From: Lentisalinibacter salinarum
Lineage (GTDB): Bacteria; Pseudomonadota; Gammaproteobacteria; Steroidobacterales; Woeseiaceae
NCBI RefSeq assembly: GCF_040706555.1
Contig: NZ_JAPDRH010000004.1
Coordinates: forward strand, 124,001-188,000
Direction: 5' to 3'
DNA: 64,000 nucleotides
The notes beneath the pieces are model-generated. The model saw nothing but the letters and a program-made list of their open reading frames with translations. It was not told the DNA's origin and searched no databases. Shown one piece after another: positions 1 to 7,856 of the stretch; position 1 is the first letter of the stretch; each line of letters opens with the position of its first letter. The translations under genes and the position numbers were made by a program.

Positions 1-230
1 TTTCTACACCCCAGCTGTTCAGTGCCATAGCCAAGGCTTGCGGTAAGCGACCGCGGGTGTTTTACGTGCCCCTCCCTATTCTTAAGCTGGCGTTTGCGGG
101 TATCGGGAAAGCTGACTACTTTATCCGGCTTTGCGAATCGTTGAAGGTGGACTCTACATATGCGCGTGAGCGACTCGGCTGGCAGCCCCCACAGTCGCTT
201 GAAGAGGGGCTAAGACAAGCCTGCGTTTGA
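1..230 (+). CDS. NAD-dependent epimerase/dehydratase, C-terminal fragment
   Basis: The window opens inside this gene; about 75 C-terminal codons are readable in the frame that ends at the TGA at 228-230. The end of the protein reads LGWQPPQSLEEGL followed by a short tail, which is typical of the C-terminus of extended short-chain dehydrogenases such as UDP-sugar 4-epimerases (WbpV/GalE/WbpK-like). The Rossmann motif and catalytic Tyr-Lys are outside the window, so substrate cannot be judged. It sits 17 bases before a wbpL-like gene, then wbpM. That is the wbpV-wbpL-wbpM order seen at the end of O-antigen clusters, which suggests a nucleotide-sugar epimerase for O-antigen. Confidence 0.75.
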   Translation, partial: STPQLFSAIAKACGKRPRVFYVPLPILKLAFAGIGKADYFIRLCESLKVDSTYARERLGWQPPQSLEEGLRQACV

Positions 231-247
231 CAGTTCAATAACTCTAC

Positions 248-1261
248 ATGACGTCGAATGTGATCTTCGCTATTGCGGTATTTGGGGGCGCCTATTTGCT
301 CACTGGATTGGTACGCCGATTCGCGCTCCAAAGCAACATGGTTGATGTTCCGAATGAGCGTAGCTCGCATAATGTCGTTACACCGCGCGGCGGCGGTGTT
401 GCGATCGTCCTCGTTTTTACCGTAGTTCTCTTGTACTGGGGACTTGCGACCGATTCCGCGTTGAATCCGCTGATTGCTCTTGGAGGAGCGCTTCCGGTCG
501 CGGCGATCGGATATCTGGACGACAGGTTCGGCATGTCGGTGAGCATACGGATGCTCGTGCACGTTTTGGCCTCCGGCTGGTTTGTATATTGGGTATCGCC
601 GGTGGCGCCAGTTCCATCATTAACTTTCGTGGTTTGGGACTCTTGGGTACTCGATGTGATGGCTGTGCTGTGGATGGTCGCACTACTCAATTTCTATAAT
701 TTCATGGACGGCATAGATGGACTAGCGGGGGTTGAAGGCGTGACCGTCGGGTTCGGCGCGGCTACTCTCGCTATGCTTAATGGAGATTCCCAGTCAGCGT
801 TTCTCATTGCCCTACTTGCATGCTCAGTGTCGGGTTTCTTGATCTGGAACTGGCCTCCGGCACGTATATTCATGGGCGACGTTGGAAGCGGTTTCGTTGG
901 CTTCACGTTCGCAGGGCTGGCGGTTGTAACGCACGACAATGGCGCTTTGGTAATCTGGTCGTGGCTGATTCTTCTCGGACTCTTCCTCGTAGATGCGATC
1001 GTCACTTTGCTACGTCGTATGATACGTGGAGACAGAATTCACGAAGCACACAGGACTCATGCCTATCAGCGGGCAACCCGGCGGTTCGGCAGTCACCGGC
1101 CAGTGACAATTGCCGCTGCGGCGATTAACTTGTTCTGGCTGCTTCCCTTTGCGTGGGTCGCGGCTGCTAACCCTTCATGGGGCCCCGTCGTTCTGATTCT
1201 TGCATGGTCGCCTCTTGTCGCCGTTGCCTTTTGGCTCGGCGCAGGACGTCCTGATCCCTAG
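248..1261 (+). CDS. wbpL: Undecaprenyl-phosphate glycosyl-1-phosphate transferase, WbpL/WecA-like
   Basis: This is a polytopic inner-membrane enzyme of 337 aa, the usual length for the MraY/WecA family. It would transfer a HexNAc-1-phosphate from a UDP-sugar to undecaprenyl phosphate and so start O-antigen assembly. Family marks are DVPNERSSH (about 33-41) followed by TPRGGG, the aspartate pair GYLDD (about 88-92), NFMDGIDG (151-158), IFMGDVGSG in the cytoplasmic loop and the basic HRTHAYQR motif. About ten hydrophobic segments are visible. It follows the epimerase by 17 bases. Base composition here is clearly more AT-rich than in the rest of the window, as is common for O-antigen genes. The sugar (FucNAc, QuiNAc or GlcNAc) cannot be fixed from sequence. 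Confidence 0.88.
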   Translation: MTSNVIFAIAVFGGAYLLTGLVRRFALQSNMVDVPNERSSHNVVTPRGGGVAIVLVFTVVLLYWGLATDSALNPLIALGGALPVAAIGYLDDRFGMSVSIRMLVHVLASGWFVYWVSPVAPVPSLTFVVWDSWVLDVMAVLWMVALLNFYNFMDGIDGLAGVEGVTVGFGAATLAMLNGDSQSAFLIALLACSVSGFLIWNWPPARIFMGDVGSGFVGFTFAGLAVVTHDNGALVIWSWLILLGLFLVDAIVTLLRRMIRGDRIHEAHRTHAYQRATRRFGSHRPVTIAAAAINLFWLLPFAWVAAANPSWGPVVLILAWSPLVAVAFWLGAGRPDP

Positions 1262-1331
1262 TGGATCACGGGTTCGAGAGATCGCTCTGTGCCCGTCGAT
1301 GTAAGAACCTTGATTCGGCGCACACTTTGCC

Positions 1332-1357
1332 TTTGACATTGGTTATACTATGTCAAA
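1332..1357. promoter_or_regulatory. Inverted repeat upstream of wbpM-like gene
   Basis: Perfect 8-base arms TTTGACAT (1332-1339) and ATGTCAAA (1350-1357) flank a 10-base AT-rich spacer. It lies 68 bases before the GTG start of the following gene, in an otherwise featureless gap. It could be a repressor or activator operator. The factor is unknown. Confidence 0.4.
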
Positions 1358-1424
1358 TATCGTCAGCAAGGCCCTGAATTGCCTTAAGAAGGACCGTTTT
1401 CGCTGACGTTACAGCGGGGAGCAC

Positions 1425-3401
1425 GTGAGCCCACAGGAAAGGAAATCGCTGGGACGCATTCGGGCATCCATAGTCCAGCTATCTCGGCCCGCCAAGCAGA
1501 CTGTCATGCTGGCGGCGGATTCGGTCGCCATCCCCCTCATTGCACTGATTGCGCTAGCCGTCACGCTCGCTCCTGGCTGGCCTTCCGTTGCGCTGGGCAC
1601 GACGGTGGCGGGCGTCGTGTTGATGGCTACTGTTCCCGTGATGTGGGGCATGGGGCTCCACCGCTCGGTGGTCCGATTCATGGGCCTGGATCTCTTCGTC
1701 AACGCGTTCCGCGTGGCGACCTTGTCGGCGGTACTGCTCACGTTACTCAGCGTGCTGCTCCCCACGGTTCAACTCCCCATCCGGACGATCGTCGTAATAT
1801 GGGCCGGCATCCTCATCTGGATCTCGGGTAGCCGCCTGATGGCGCGACTATTGCTGCGCGGGTCACGGCAGCGCGCTGACCGTGTGATCATATACGGCGC
1901 CGGCGAGGCCGGGGTGCGGTTGGCGCAGTCGTTGACCAGCGGACAGGACTACTTGCCGGTCGGCTTCGTGGACGACAATGACAAGCTGTGGGGCAGCGTG
2001 CTGAATGGCCTCGAGGTGCATCCGCCGCGCTCGATGTCGTCCCTGGCTGATGAACTCGAAGTCTCCCGAGTGCTCCTCGCACTCCCGAGTGCTTCCCGCC
2101 GCCGCCGCCGGGATATTCTTCTCAAGCTGGAATCTCTGGCTGTTCACGTCCAGACCATTCCCGACATCACGGACCTGGTGACGGGCCGCGCGAAGGTCGA
2201 CTCCATCCAAGACGTCGACGTGGAGGATCTTCTCGGCCGCGATCCCGTACCACCGGTTCCGGAGCTGCTGGACGCCTGCATCCGCGGCAAGTCCGTGATG
2301 GTAACGGGTGCAGGCGGTTCCATCGGCTCGGAGCTCTGCCGCCAGATCGCCCGGCTGGGTCCTAGTCGACTGATTCTTCTTGAGATTTCAGAGATCGCGC
2401 TTTACAACATCGAGAAGCAACTGTGCGCACTGAAGGAAACGGAGTCGCTCCAGTTCGAGCTGATCCCGCTACTGGGCTCTGCCCATCATAAGCCGCGGAT
2501 TCGTAGCGTGATGAGCTCCTACGGCGTTCAGACCGTCTACCACGCTGCCGCCTACAAGCATGTGCCCATCGTGGAGCACAACGTACTGGAAGGCGTGCAC
2601 AACAACGTGTTCGGAACGCTGCATACGGCGGAGGCCGCGCTGGAGGCGAAGGTGGAGACCTTCGTGCTGATCTCCACGGACAAGGCCGTGAATCCCACCA
2701 ACACGATGGGCGCCACAAAGCGCTTCGCTGAGCTGGTGCTGCAGGCACTGCAGGAGCGCTCCGAGGCCACCACCTTCTGCATGGTGCGCTTCGGTAACGT
2801 GCTGGCCTCGTCCGGGTCGGTGGTGCCACTGTTCCGGGAGCAGATCCGCCAGGGCGGTCCCGTGACGGTCACCCACCCGGACATCATCCGCTATTTCATG
2901 ACGATCCCCGAGGCGGCCCAGCTGGTGATCCAGGCGGGTTCCATGGGGCAGGGCGGCGACGTATTCGTGCTGGACATGGGCAAGCCGGTGCTGATCCGGG
3001 ATCTGGCTTACCGGATGATCCATCTCATGGGGCTGACCGTCCGCGACGACAACGATCCGGACGGCGACATCGAGATCCACTACACGGGTCTGCGGCCGGC
3101 GGAGAAGCTCTACGAGGAGCTCCTCATCGGCAACGATGTCGTGGGTACAGACCATCAGCGCATCATGCGGGCGGCGGAGGCTTATCTATCCTGGGACGAC
3201 CTGGAGCCCCGCATAAAGACTCTGTGGGACGCCTGCCAGCTGGGCGACTGCGAGACCGCACGCTCACTCTTGCTGGAGGCGGTGACCGAATACCAGCCGA
3301 CGAACGAGATCGACGACCTCGTCTGGCGGCGGCGCAAGGTGCTGGCGTCCGGCAAGAAGAGCGCCAGCGTCACCGACATTACGGTGCGCCGTAGCAGCTG
3401 A
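1425..3401 (+). CDS. wbpM: Nucleotide-sugar 4,6-dehydratase, WbpM/CapD/PglF family
   Basis: The 658-aa protein matches the two-part WbpM design. Four N-terminal membrane segments come first, then a CoA-binding-like Rossmann domain (YGAGEAG near residue 154), then the catalytic SDR domain with the NAD motif TGAGGSIGSE starting near residue 294. The STDKA...NTMGATKR stretch carries the Ser-Met-Lys triad of membrane 4,6-dehydratases, with Met in place of the usual Tyr. The reaction is UDP-GlcNAc to the 4-keto-6-deoxy sugar, for QuiNAc/FucNAc-type residues of O-antigen. The start is GTG at 1425, preceded by GGGGAG with good spacing. Its neighbours, wbpL upstream and ugd downstream, fit a surface-polysaccharide role. 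Length is close to the roughly 665 aa of the Pseudomonas homologue. Confidence 0.93.
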   Translation: MSPQERKSLGRIRASIVQLSRPAKQTVMLAADSVAIPLIALIALAVTLAPGWPSVALGTTVAGVVLMATVPVMWGMGLHRSVVRFMGLDLFVNAFRVATLSAVLLTLLSVLLPTVQLPIRTIVVIWAGILIWISGSRLMARLLLRGSRQRADRVIIYGAGEAGVRLAQSLTSGQDYLPVGFVDDNDKLWGSVLNGLEVHPPRSMSSLADELEVSRVLLALPSASRRRRRDILLKLESLAVHVQTIPDITDLVTGRAKVDSIQDVDVEDLLGRDPVPPVPELLDACIRGKSVMVTGAGGSIGSELCRQIARLGPSRLILLEISEIALYNIEKQLCALKETESLQFELIPLLGSAHHKPRIRSVMSSYGVQTVYHAAAYKHVPIVEHNVLEGVHNNVFGTLHTAEAALEAKVETFVLISTDKAVNPTNTMGATKRFAELVLQALQERSEATTFCMVRFGNVLASSGSVVPLFREQIRQGGPVTVTHPDIIRYFMTIPEAAQLVIQAGSMGQGGDVFVLDMGKPVLIRDLAYRMIHLMGLTVRDDNDPDGDIEIHYTGLRPAEKLYEELLIGNDVVGTDHQRIMRAAEAYLSWDDLEPRIKTLWDACQLGDCETARSLLLEAVTEYQPTNEIDDLVWRRRKVLASGKKSASVTDITVRRSS

Positions 3402-3462
3402 GATTGCCCCCGATCACGCCGGAATCTGCCGATTCTGTCACTTACAGTACTCCTGCAATCGC

Positions 3463-3468
3463 TATAAT
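3463..3468 (+). promoter_or_regulatory. Candidate -10 box for ugd-manC
   Basis: A perfect TATAAT lies 58 bases before the ugd ATG. No good -35 hexamer is seen at 16-18 bases upstream, so an activator may be needed. The predicted transcript start is near 3475. Confidence 0.4.
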
Positions 3469-3526
3469 TTCGGCGCTACGCATCACTCATGCCGTCCGCG
3501 GCACCTGACACCATAAGGTTGGCGAA

Positions 3527-4903
3527 ATGAGACTCACTATCTTCGGCTCCGGCTACGTGGGCCTGGTCACGGGCGCCTGTATGGCCGAGATGGGCAACCA
3601 CGTGGTCTGCGTCGATATCGACGCGGACAAGATCAAGCGCCTGAACAAGGGCGAGATTCCCATCTACGAGCCCGGGCTGGAGCCGCTGGTCGAGCGCAAT
3701 GTCGAGGCGGGCCGTCTCGAGTTCACCACCGACATCGAAAAGGGCGTGGACCACGGTACCTTCCAGTTCATCGCGGTGGGCACGCCGCCGGACGAAGACG
3801 GTTCCGCCGACCTGAAGCACGTGCTTGCCGTCGCCGAGAGTATCGGCAAGCACATGAAGGAGTACCGAATCATCGTGGACAAGTCCACGGTGCCGGTGGG
3901 CACGGCCGACAAGGTGCGCGAGCGCGTCGCCCGGGTGCTCGCCAAGCGGGGCCTGCCGCTGGAGTTCGACGTGGTCTCCAACCCGGAGTTCCTGAAAGAG
4001 GGTGCGGCGGTCACTGACTTCCTGAAGCCGGACCGCATCGTGGTCGGCGCCGATAACCCGCGCACGATCGAGCTCTTGCGGGTTCTCTACGAGCCTTTCA
4101 CTCGGCAGCACGACCGGCTGATCGCGATGGACGTTCGCTCGGCCGAGCTGACCAAGTACGCGGCGAACGCCATCCTGGCGACGAAGATCAGCTTCATGAA
4201 TGAACTGGCCAACCTGGCCGAGCGTTTCGATGCGGACATTGAACAGGTACGTGTGGGTATCGGCTCGGATCCGCGCATCGGTTACCAGTTCATCTACCCC
4301 GGTATCGGCTACGGTGGCTCCTGTTTTCCGAAGGACGTGCAGGCGCTGGCCCGGTCCGCAACCGCCGTGGGTTACGACGCCGAGTTGCTGAACGCCGTGG
4401 AGTCCGTTAATAACCGGCAGAAGCGACGGCTGTTCGAGAAGATCCGCGAGCACTACGATGGCGATCTTTCGGGTAAAACCTTCGCGCTGTGGGGCCTTGC
4501 GTTCAAGCCCAAGACCGACGACATGCGCGAGGCGCCCAGCCGGGTGCTGATGGAGGCGCTGTGGGACGCCGGTGCGAATGTCCGCGCCTATGACCCCGTG
4601 GCGATGGAAGAGGCGGAGCGCATCTACGGCAACAGGGAGGATCTCGTCTTCTGCGAATCGTCCATGGAGACGCTGGATGGCGCGGATGCACTGGCCATCG
4701 TTACCGAGTGGCAGGAGTTCCGCAGCCCTGACTACGACACCATCAAAGACAAGCTGGCCCAGCCCGTAATCTTCGACGGACGCAACCTCTACGAGCCGCA
4801 CCTCATGGAGCACATGGGTTTCACGTACTACGCGATCGGTCGCGGCCACATTCCCGGCCGGGAGGAGCGCGTAGCGGCGCCGAAGCGGCGCAAGGACGAC
4901 TGA
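3527..4903 (+). CDS. ugd: UDP-glucose 6-dehydrogenase
   Basis: Oxidises UDP-glucose to UDP-glucuronate with two NAD+, giving a precursor for acidic polysaccharides. The 458-aa protein starts with the NAD-binding motif GSGYVGLVTG (residues 7-16). The central domain holds the catalytic cysteine in GYGGSCFPKD (Cys266), and the C-terminal UDP-binding domain follows (WGLAFKPKTDDMREAPS). Length is at the normal size for the family (about 430-460 aa). The C-terminal 25 residues are basic and probably disordered. The gene is followed after 4 bases by the mannose-1-phosphate guanylyltransferase, so the two are almost surely co-transcribed and supply UDP-GlcA and GDP-mannose for the exopolysaccharide. 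Confidence 0.95.
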   Translation: MRLTIFGSGYVGLVTGACMAEMGNHVVCVDIDADKIKRLNKGEIPIYEPGLEPLVERNVEAGRLEFTTDIEKGVDHGTFQFIAVGTPPDEDGSADLKHVLAVAESIGKHMKEYRIIVDKSTVPVGTADKVRERVARVLAKRGLPLEFDVVSNPEFLKEGAAVTDFLKPDRIVVGADNPRTIELLRVLYEPFTRQHDRLIAMDVRSAELTKYAANAILATKISFMNELANLAERFDADIEQVRVGIGSDPRIGYQFIYPGIGYGGSCFPKDVQALARSATAVGYDAELLNAVESVNNRQKRRLFEKIREHYDGDLSGKTFALWGLAFKPKTDDMREAPSRVLMEALWDAGANVRAYDPVAMEEAERIYGNREDLVFCESSMETLDGADALAIVTEWQEFRSPDYDTIKDKLAQPVIFDGRNLYEPHLMEHMGFTYYAIGRGHIPGREERVAAPKRRKDD

Positions 4904-4907
4904 CGCC

Positions 4908-5987
4908 GTGATCGTCCCCGTCATCCTCTGCGGCGGTTCCGGCACCCGGCTGTGGCCGGCGTCCCGGGCGGGGAACCCGAAGCAGCTGCTGCGCCTGACC
5001 GGCGAGCGTTCGCTGCTGCAGGAGACCCTGCGTCGCCTGGAGGGTCTGGCCGGCGACTGTGCCCCGCCCATCGTGGTCTGCAACGAGCAGCATCGATTTG
5101 CGGTCGGCGAACAGCTTCTGGAGGTACTGGGGCCGGAAGCTGCATCCAGCGCTTCCATTATCCTGGAGCCGGCGGGCAGGAACACCGCACCGGCGGCCGC
5201 TGTGGCCGCGCTCCTGGCCGAGGCCGTCCACCCGGGCGAGAATCCGCTCCTGCTGATCCTGCCGGCGGACCACATGATCCGGGATGCAGACGCCTTCGTC
5301 GCCGCGGTGCGCACGGCGCTGCCTTCGGCGGAGGCAGGCAATCTGCTGACCTTCGGCGTGGTGCCGGATCATCCCAACACGGGCTACGGCTACATCCAGG
5401 CGAAGCCGGAAGGCGCGGGTGCCGTGCCGGTGGCGTCCTTCGAGGAAAAGCCGGACGCCGCGACCGCCGAGCGCTATATCGCCGGCGGCGAACACTTCTG
5501 GAACAGCGGCATGTTCTTCTTCCCGGTGCGCGAGCTGCTGGCGGAGCTGGAGACGCACGCGCCGGAGATCCTCGCCGCCTGCCGCCGCTCCGTGGACGGC
5601 CGGGAAGAGGGCGACTTCGTCCGACTGGACGCCGAGGCGTTCGACGCCTGCCCGTCGGATTCCATCGACTACGCGCTGATGGAGAAGACGAACCGGGCGA
5701 TGATGGTGCCACTGGATGCCGGCTGGAGCGACGTCGGCAGCTGGTCGGCGCTGCACGACGTCGCCGGCAAGGATGGCGACGGCAACTCTCTGTTCGGCGA
5801 CGTGATCGCCGAAGGCTGCCGTGACACCTACGTGAGCGCGGGCAGCCGCCTGGTGGCGACGGTGGGACTGGAAGGCTTCGTGGTCGTGGAGACCGAGGAC
5901 GCCGTGATGGTACTGCCGAAAGACCGCGCCCAGGACGTGAAGAAGATCGTGGAACGTCTGAAGAAGGCAGGCCGCTCGGAACTGTAA
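4908..5987 (+). CDS. manC: Mannose-1-phosphate guanylyltransferase, monofunctional
   Basis: Makes GDP-mannose from mannose-1-phosphate and GTP. The nucleotidyltransferase signature LCGGSGTRLWPASR is at the N-terminus with PKQLL just after it. Downstream are the family motifs FGVVPDHPNTGYGYI, SFEEKPD and WNSGMFFF. The protein is 359 aa, so it lacks the cupin phosphomannose isomerase domain of the usual 470-480 aa bifunctional ManC/AlgA. Isomerase activity must therefore be encoded elsewhere. Translation starts at GTG 4908, 4 bases after ugd. A separate phosphohexomutase at 14.0 kb could supply the mannose-1-phosphate. A REP element begins 3 bases after the stop. Confidence 0.93.
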   Translation: MIVPVILCGGSGTRLWPASRAGNPKQLLRLTGERSLLQETLRRLEGLAGDCAPPIVVCNEQHRFAVGEQLLEVLGPEAASSASIILEPAGRNTAPAAAVAALLAEAVHPGENPLLLILPADHMIRDADAFVAAVRTALPSAEAGNLLTFGVVPDHPNTGYGYIQAKPEGAGAVPVASFEEKPDAATAERYIAGGEHFWNSGMFFFPVRELLAELETHAPEILAACRRSVDGREEGDFVRLDAEAFDACPSDSIDYALMEKTNRAMMVPLDAGWSDVGSWSALHDVAGKDGDGNSLFGDVIAEGCRDTYVSAGSRLVATVGLEGFVVVETEDAVMVLPKDRAQDVKKIVERLKKAGRSEL

Positions 5988-5990
5988 CCG

Positions 5991-6015
5991 GTAGGAGGGC
6001 CTTCAGGCCCGATTC
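5991..6015 (+). repeat. GTAG-type REP element, single unit
   Basis: A single copy of GTAGGAGGGCCTTCAGGCCC followed by GATT begins 3 bases after the manC stop. The core GGGCCT-TC-AGGCCC is a perfect hairpin. It is one of at least ten related copies in the window. No inverted partner is present at this site. Confidence 0.85.
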
Positions 6016-6208
6016 GATCGCCCGATCCTCATCCCCACCCTCACAACACCCGGTTAACATAATTGCGCTTCCCCGATATCCCCCAATCTCCTCTATACTC
6101 CCCTTAAGCAGGCACCCGGCGCAGAACAAAAAGCAGACGGATTGCGCCCCTGCATCCGCCCACGGCATTCCTGCGGGCAAGAAAGACAATCACGAGGGGG
6201 AGTAATCC

Positions 6209-7579
6209 ATGAAGCGATTCGCAGCGCGTGCGCGCACGTTTTCCGTATGGCACAGGGGAACACTGGCGTCTCTGTTGTTGCTGGTGGTGGCGCCTCTCGC
6301 GGCGCTGGCGGCGAAGCCGCCCCAGTATTTCGTCGACGAATCCAAATTGCCGTTCGAGGCGCTGCCGGGTGCGACCGCTTATTGGGGCGTGCACACCGGC
6401 GCCGGCTACCGCATCGAGGTGCCTGAGAACTGGAACGGCACGCTGGTGCTGTGGGCGCATGGTTTCCGTGGCGAGGGGCTGGAGCTGACGGTGGATAATC
6501 ATCCGCTGCGCGAATTCCTGATTCCCAATGGCTATGCCTGGGCGGCCTCCAGCTACCGCCGCAACGACTACGATGTGGCCTCCGGCGTGCAGGACACCCA
6601 CGCGCTGACGAAGCTGTTCAACGGCATCGTGGCGAAGCCGGACAAGGTCTATATTGTGGGTGCCTCCATGGGCGGCCACGTGACGGCGGTCGCCATCGAG
6701 CAGTACCCGAAGACCTATGACGGCGCGCTGCCCATCTGCGGCGTGATGGGGGATTACGAGGTGTTCGACTACTTCTTCGACTTCAACATCGCCGCGCAGC
6801 AGATCGGCACGGGATCATCCAATTTCCCGGTCAACCCGCTGGTGTATCTCGGCATTACGGTACCGACGATCAAGGCAAACCTCGAGGCGTTCCCGGGCGG
6901 CTGGCCGGCGGTTCTGAATGCCGACGGCCAGAACTTCAAGAACCTGGTGGAGTTGCGCTCCGGCGGCGACCGGCCCAACTTCGATGAGGCCTGGTTCTTC
7001 TGGAACAGCTTCCCGGAGTTCGCCAGCGGCCCCGGCAACTTTCTGTTCGACCTCGGCACCACGGACGGCACACTGGTGCGCGCCCCGGGCGTCGCGGTGG
7101 ACAACCGGGACGTGGTCTACCAGTTCGACACGGACCCCGCCCTGAGCCCGGCCGAGCAGAACTTCAACGACTCCGTCTTCCGCCAGGACGCCGATCCCCA
7201 GGCCCGCAAGCCCAACGGTCTGGCACAGGTGCCGACGGTGCAGGGTGACCCCTCCATCCCGGTGCTGACGCTGCACAACCTGGGCGACCTGTTCGTGCCC
7301 GTGCTGAACCAGGTGGAGTACGCCAAGCGCGTGCAGGCCAACGGCAAGAGCGATCTGCTGGTGCAGCGGGCCATCCGCGGCGTGAACCATTGCGGCTTCA
7401 CGGGCATAGAGCTCGCTACCGCGTTCTCCGAGCTGGTCGCCTGGGTGGAATTCGGCGTAAAACCCGCAGGGGATAACTTCCTGGATCCGGCGGAAGTGGC
7501 CTCACCGGATTTCGGCTGCCAGTTCACGGACTTCAGCGGCACGACCGGCGACCACCTGCTGGCAACGCCCTGCGATTGA
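6209..7579 (+). CDS. Secreted alpha/beta-hydrolase family protein
   Basis: A 456-aa protein with a long signal peptide (basic n-region, hydrophobic core about 17-32, likely cleavage after ALA near residue 35). The fold is indicated by the oxyanion HG pair (WAHGFRGE, 84-85) and the nucleophile elbow GASMGG with Ser153. A late GVNHCGF gives a candidate catalytic His394, and GDLFVP shortly before it could hold the acid. The substrate is unknown; secreted esterases and depolymerases share this layout. The ATG is preceded by GAGGGGGAG. It is a single gene, with a REP pair just downstream and a second secreted hydrolase following on the same strand. Confidence 0.75.
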   Translation: MKRFAARARTFSVWHRGTLASLLLLVVAPLAALAAKPPQYFVDESKLPFEALPGATAYWGVHTGAGYRIEVPENWNGTLVLWAHGFRGEGLELTVDNHPLREFLIPNGYAWAASSYRRNDYDVASGVQDTHALTKLFNGIVAKPDKVYIVGASMGGHVTAVAIEQYPKTYDGALPICGVMGDYEVFDYFFDFNIAAQQIGTGSSNFPVNPLVYLGITVPTIKANLEAFPGGWPAVLNADGQNFKNLVELRSGGDRPNFDEAWFFWNSFPEFASGPGNFLFDLGTTDGTLVRAPGVAVDNRDVVYQFDTDPALSPAEQNFNDSVFRQDADPQARKPNGLAQVPTVQGDPSIPVLTLHNLGDLFVPVLNQVEYAKRVQANGKSDLLVQRAIRGVNHCGFTGIELATAFSELVAWVEFGVKPAGDNFLDPAEVASPDFGCQFTDFSGTTGDHLLATPCD

Positions 7580-7590
7580 TGCACTGAACG

Positions 7591-7676
7591 ACTGTAGGAG
7601 GGCCTTCAGGCCCGATTTTTCGATGAATCGGGCCTGAAGGCCCTCCTACAGTCCGTCCTACCAGCCCCTCCTACGT
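7591..7676. repeat. GTAG-type REP pair (BIME-like) plus a partial unit
   Basis: Two REP units face each other (7591-7618 and 7625-7652) and form a near-perfect long palindrome beginning ACTGTAGGAGGG and ending CCCTCCTACAGT. A partial unit, CCCCTCCTACG, follows at about 7664-7676. It lies directly downstream of the hydrolase gene and could act as a transcription terminator or mRNA 3'-end stabiliser. The remaining gap to 7856 shows nothing else I can identify. Confidence 0.85.
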
Positions 7677-7856
7677 CTTTATTGACGGCGTCGCGTCTGT
7701 CTGCGACTCTTTAAACCACATAAGAATAGCGGCCACGCAGAAGACGACGGGAGGGGGAGTCTCCAGTCTCTGACGGTCGACGAACAACCCCTTCCTCGAG
7801 CGATTTGCTGATCTGCCTGGTCATTGCCTCTCGCACTCAGACCAGGAGAACACGTT

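Noticed and set aside
4908..5987. Bifunctional mannose-6-phosphate isomerase/guanylyltransferase
   Set aside because: The protein ends after the guanylyltransferase part; the isomerase cupin domain is missing and no frame continues it.
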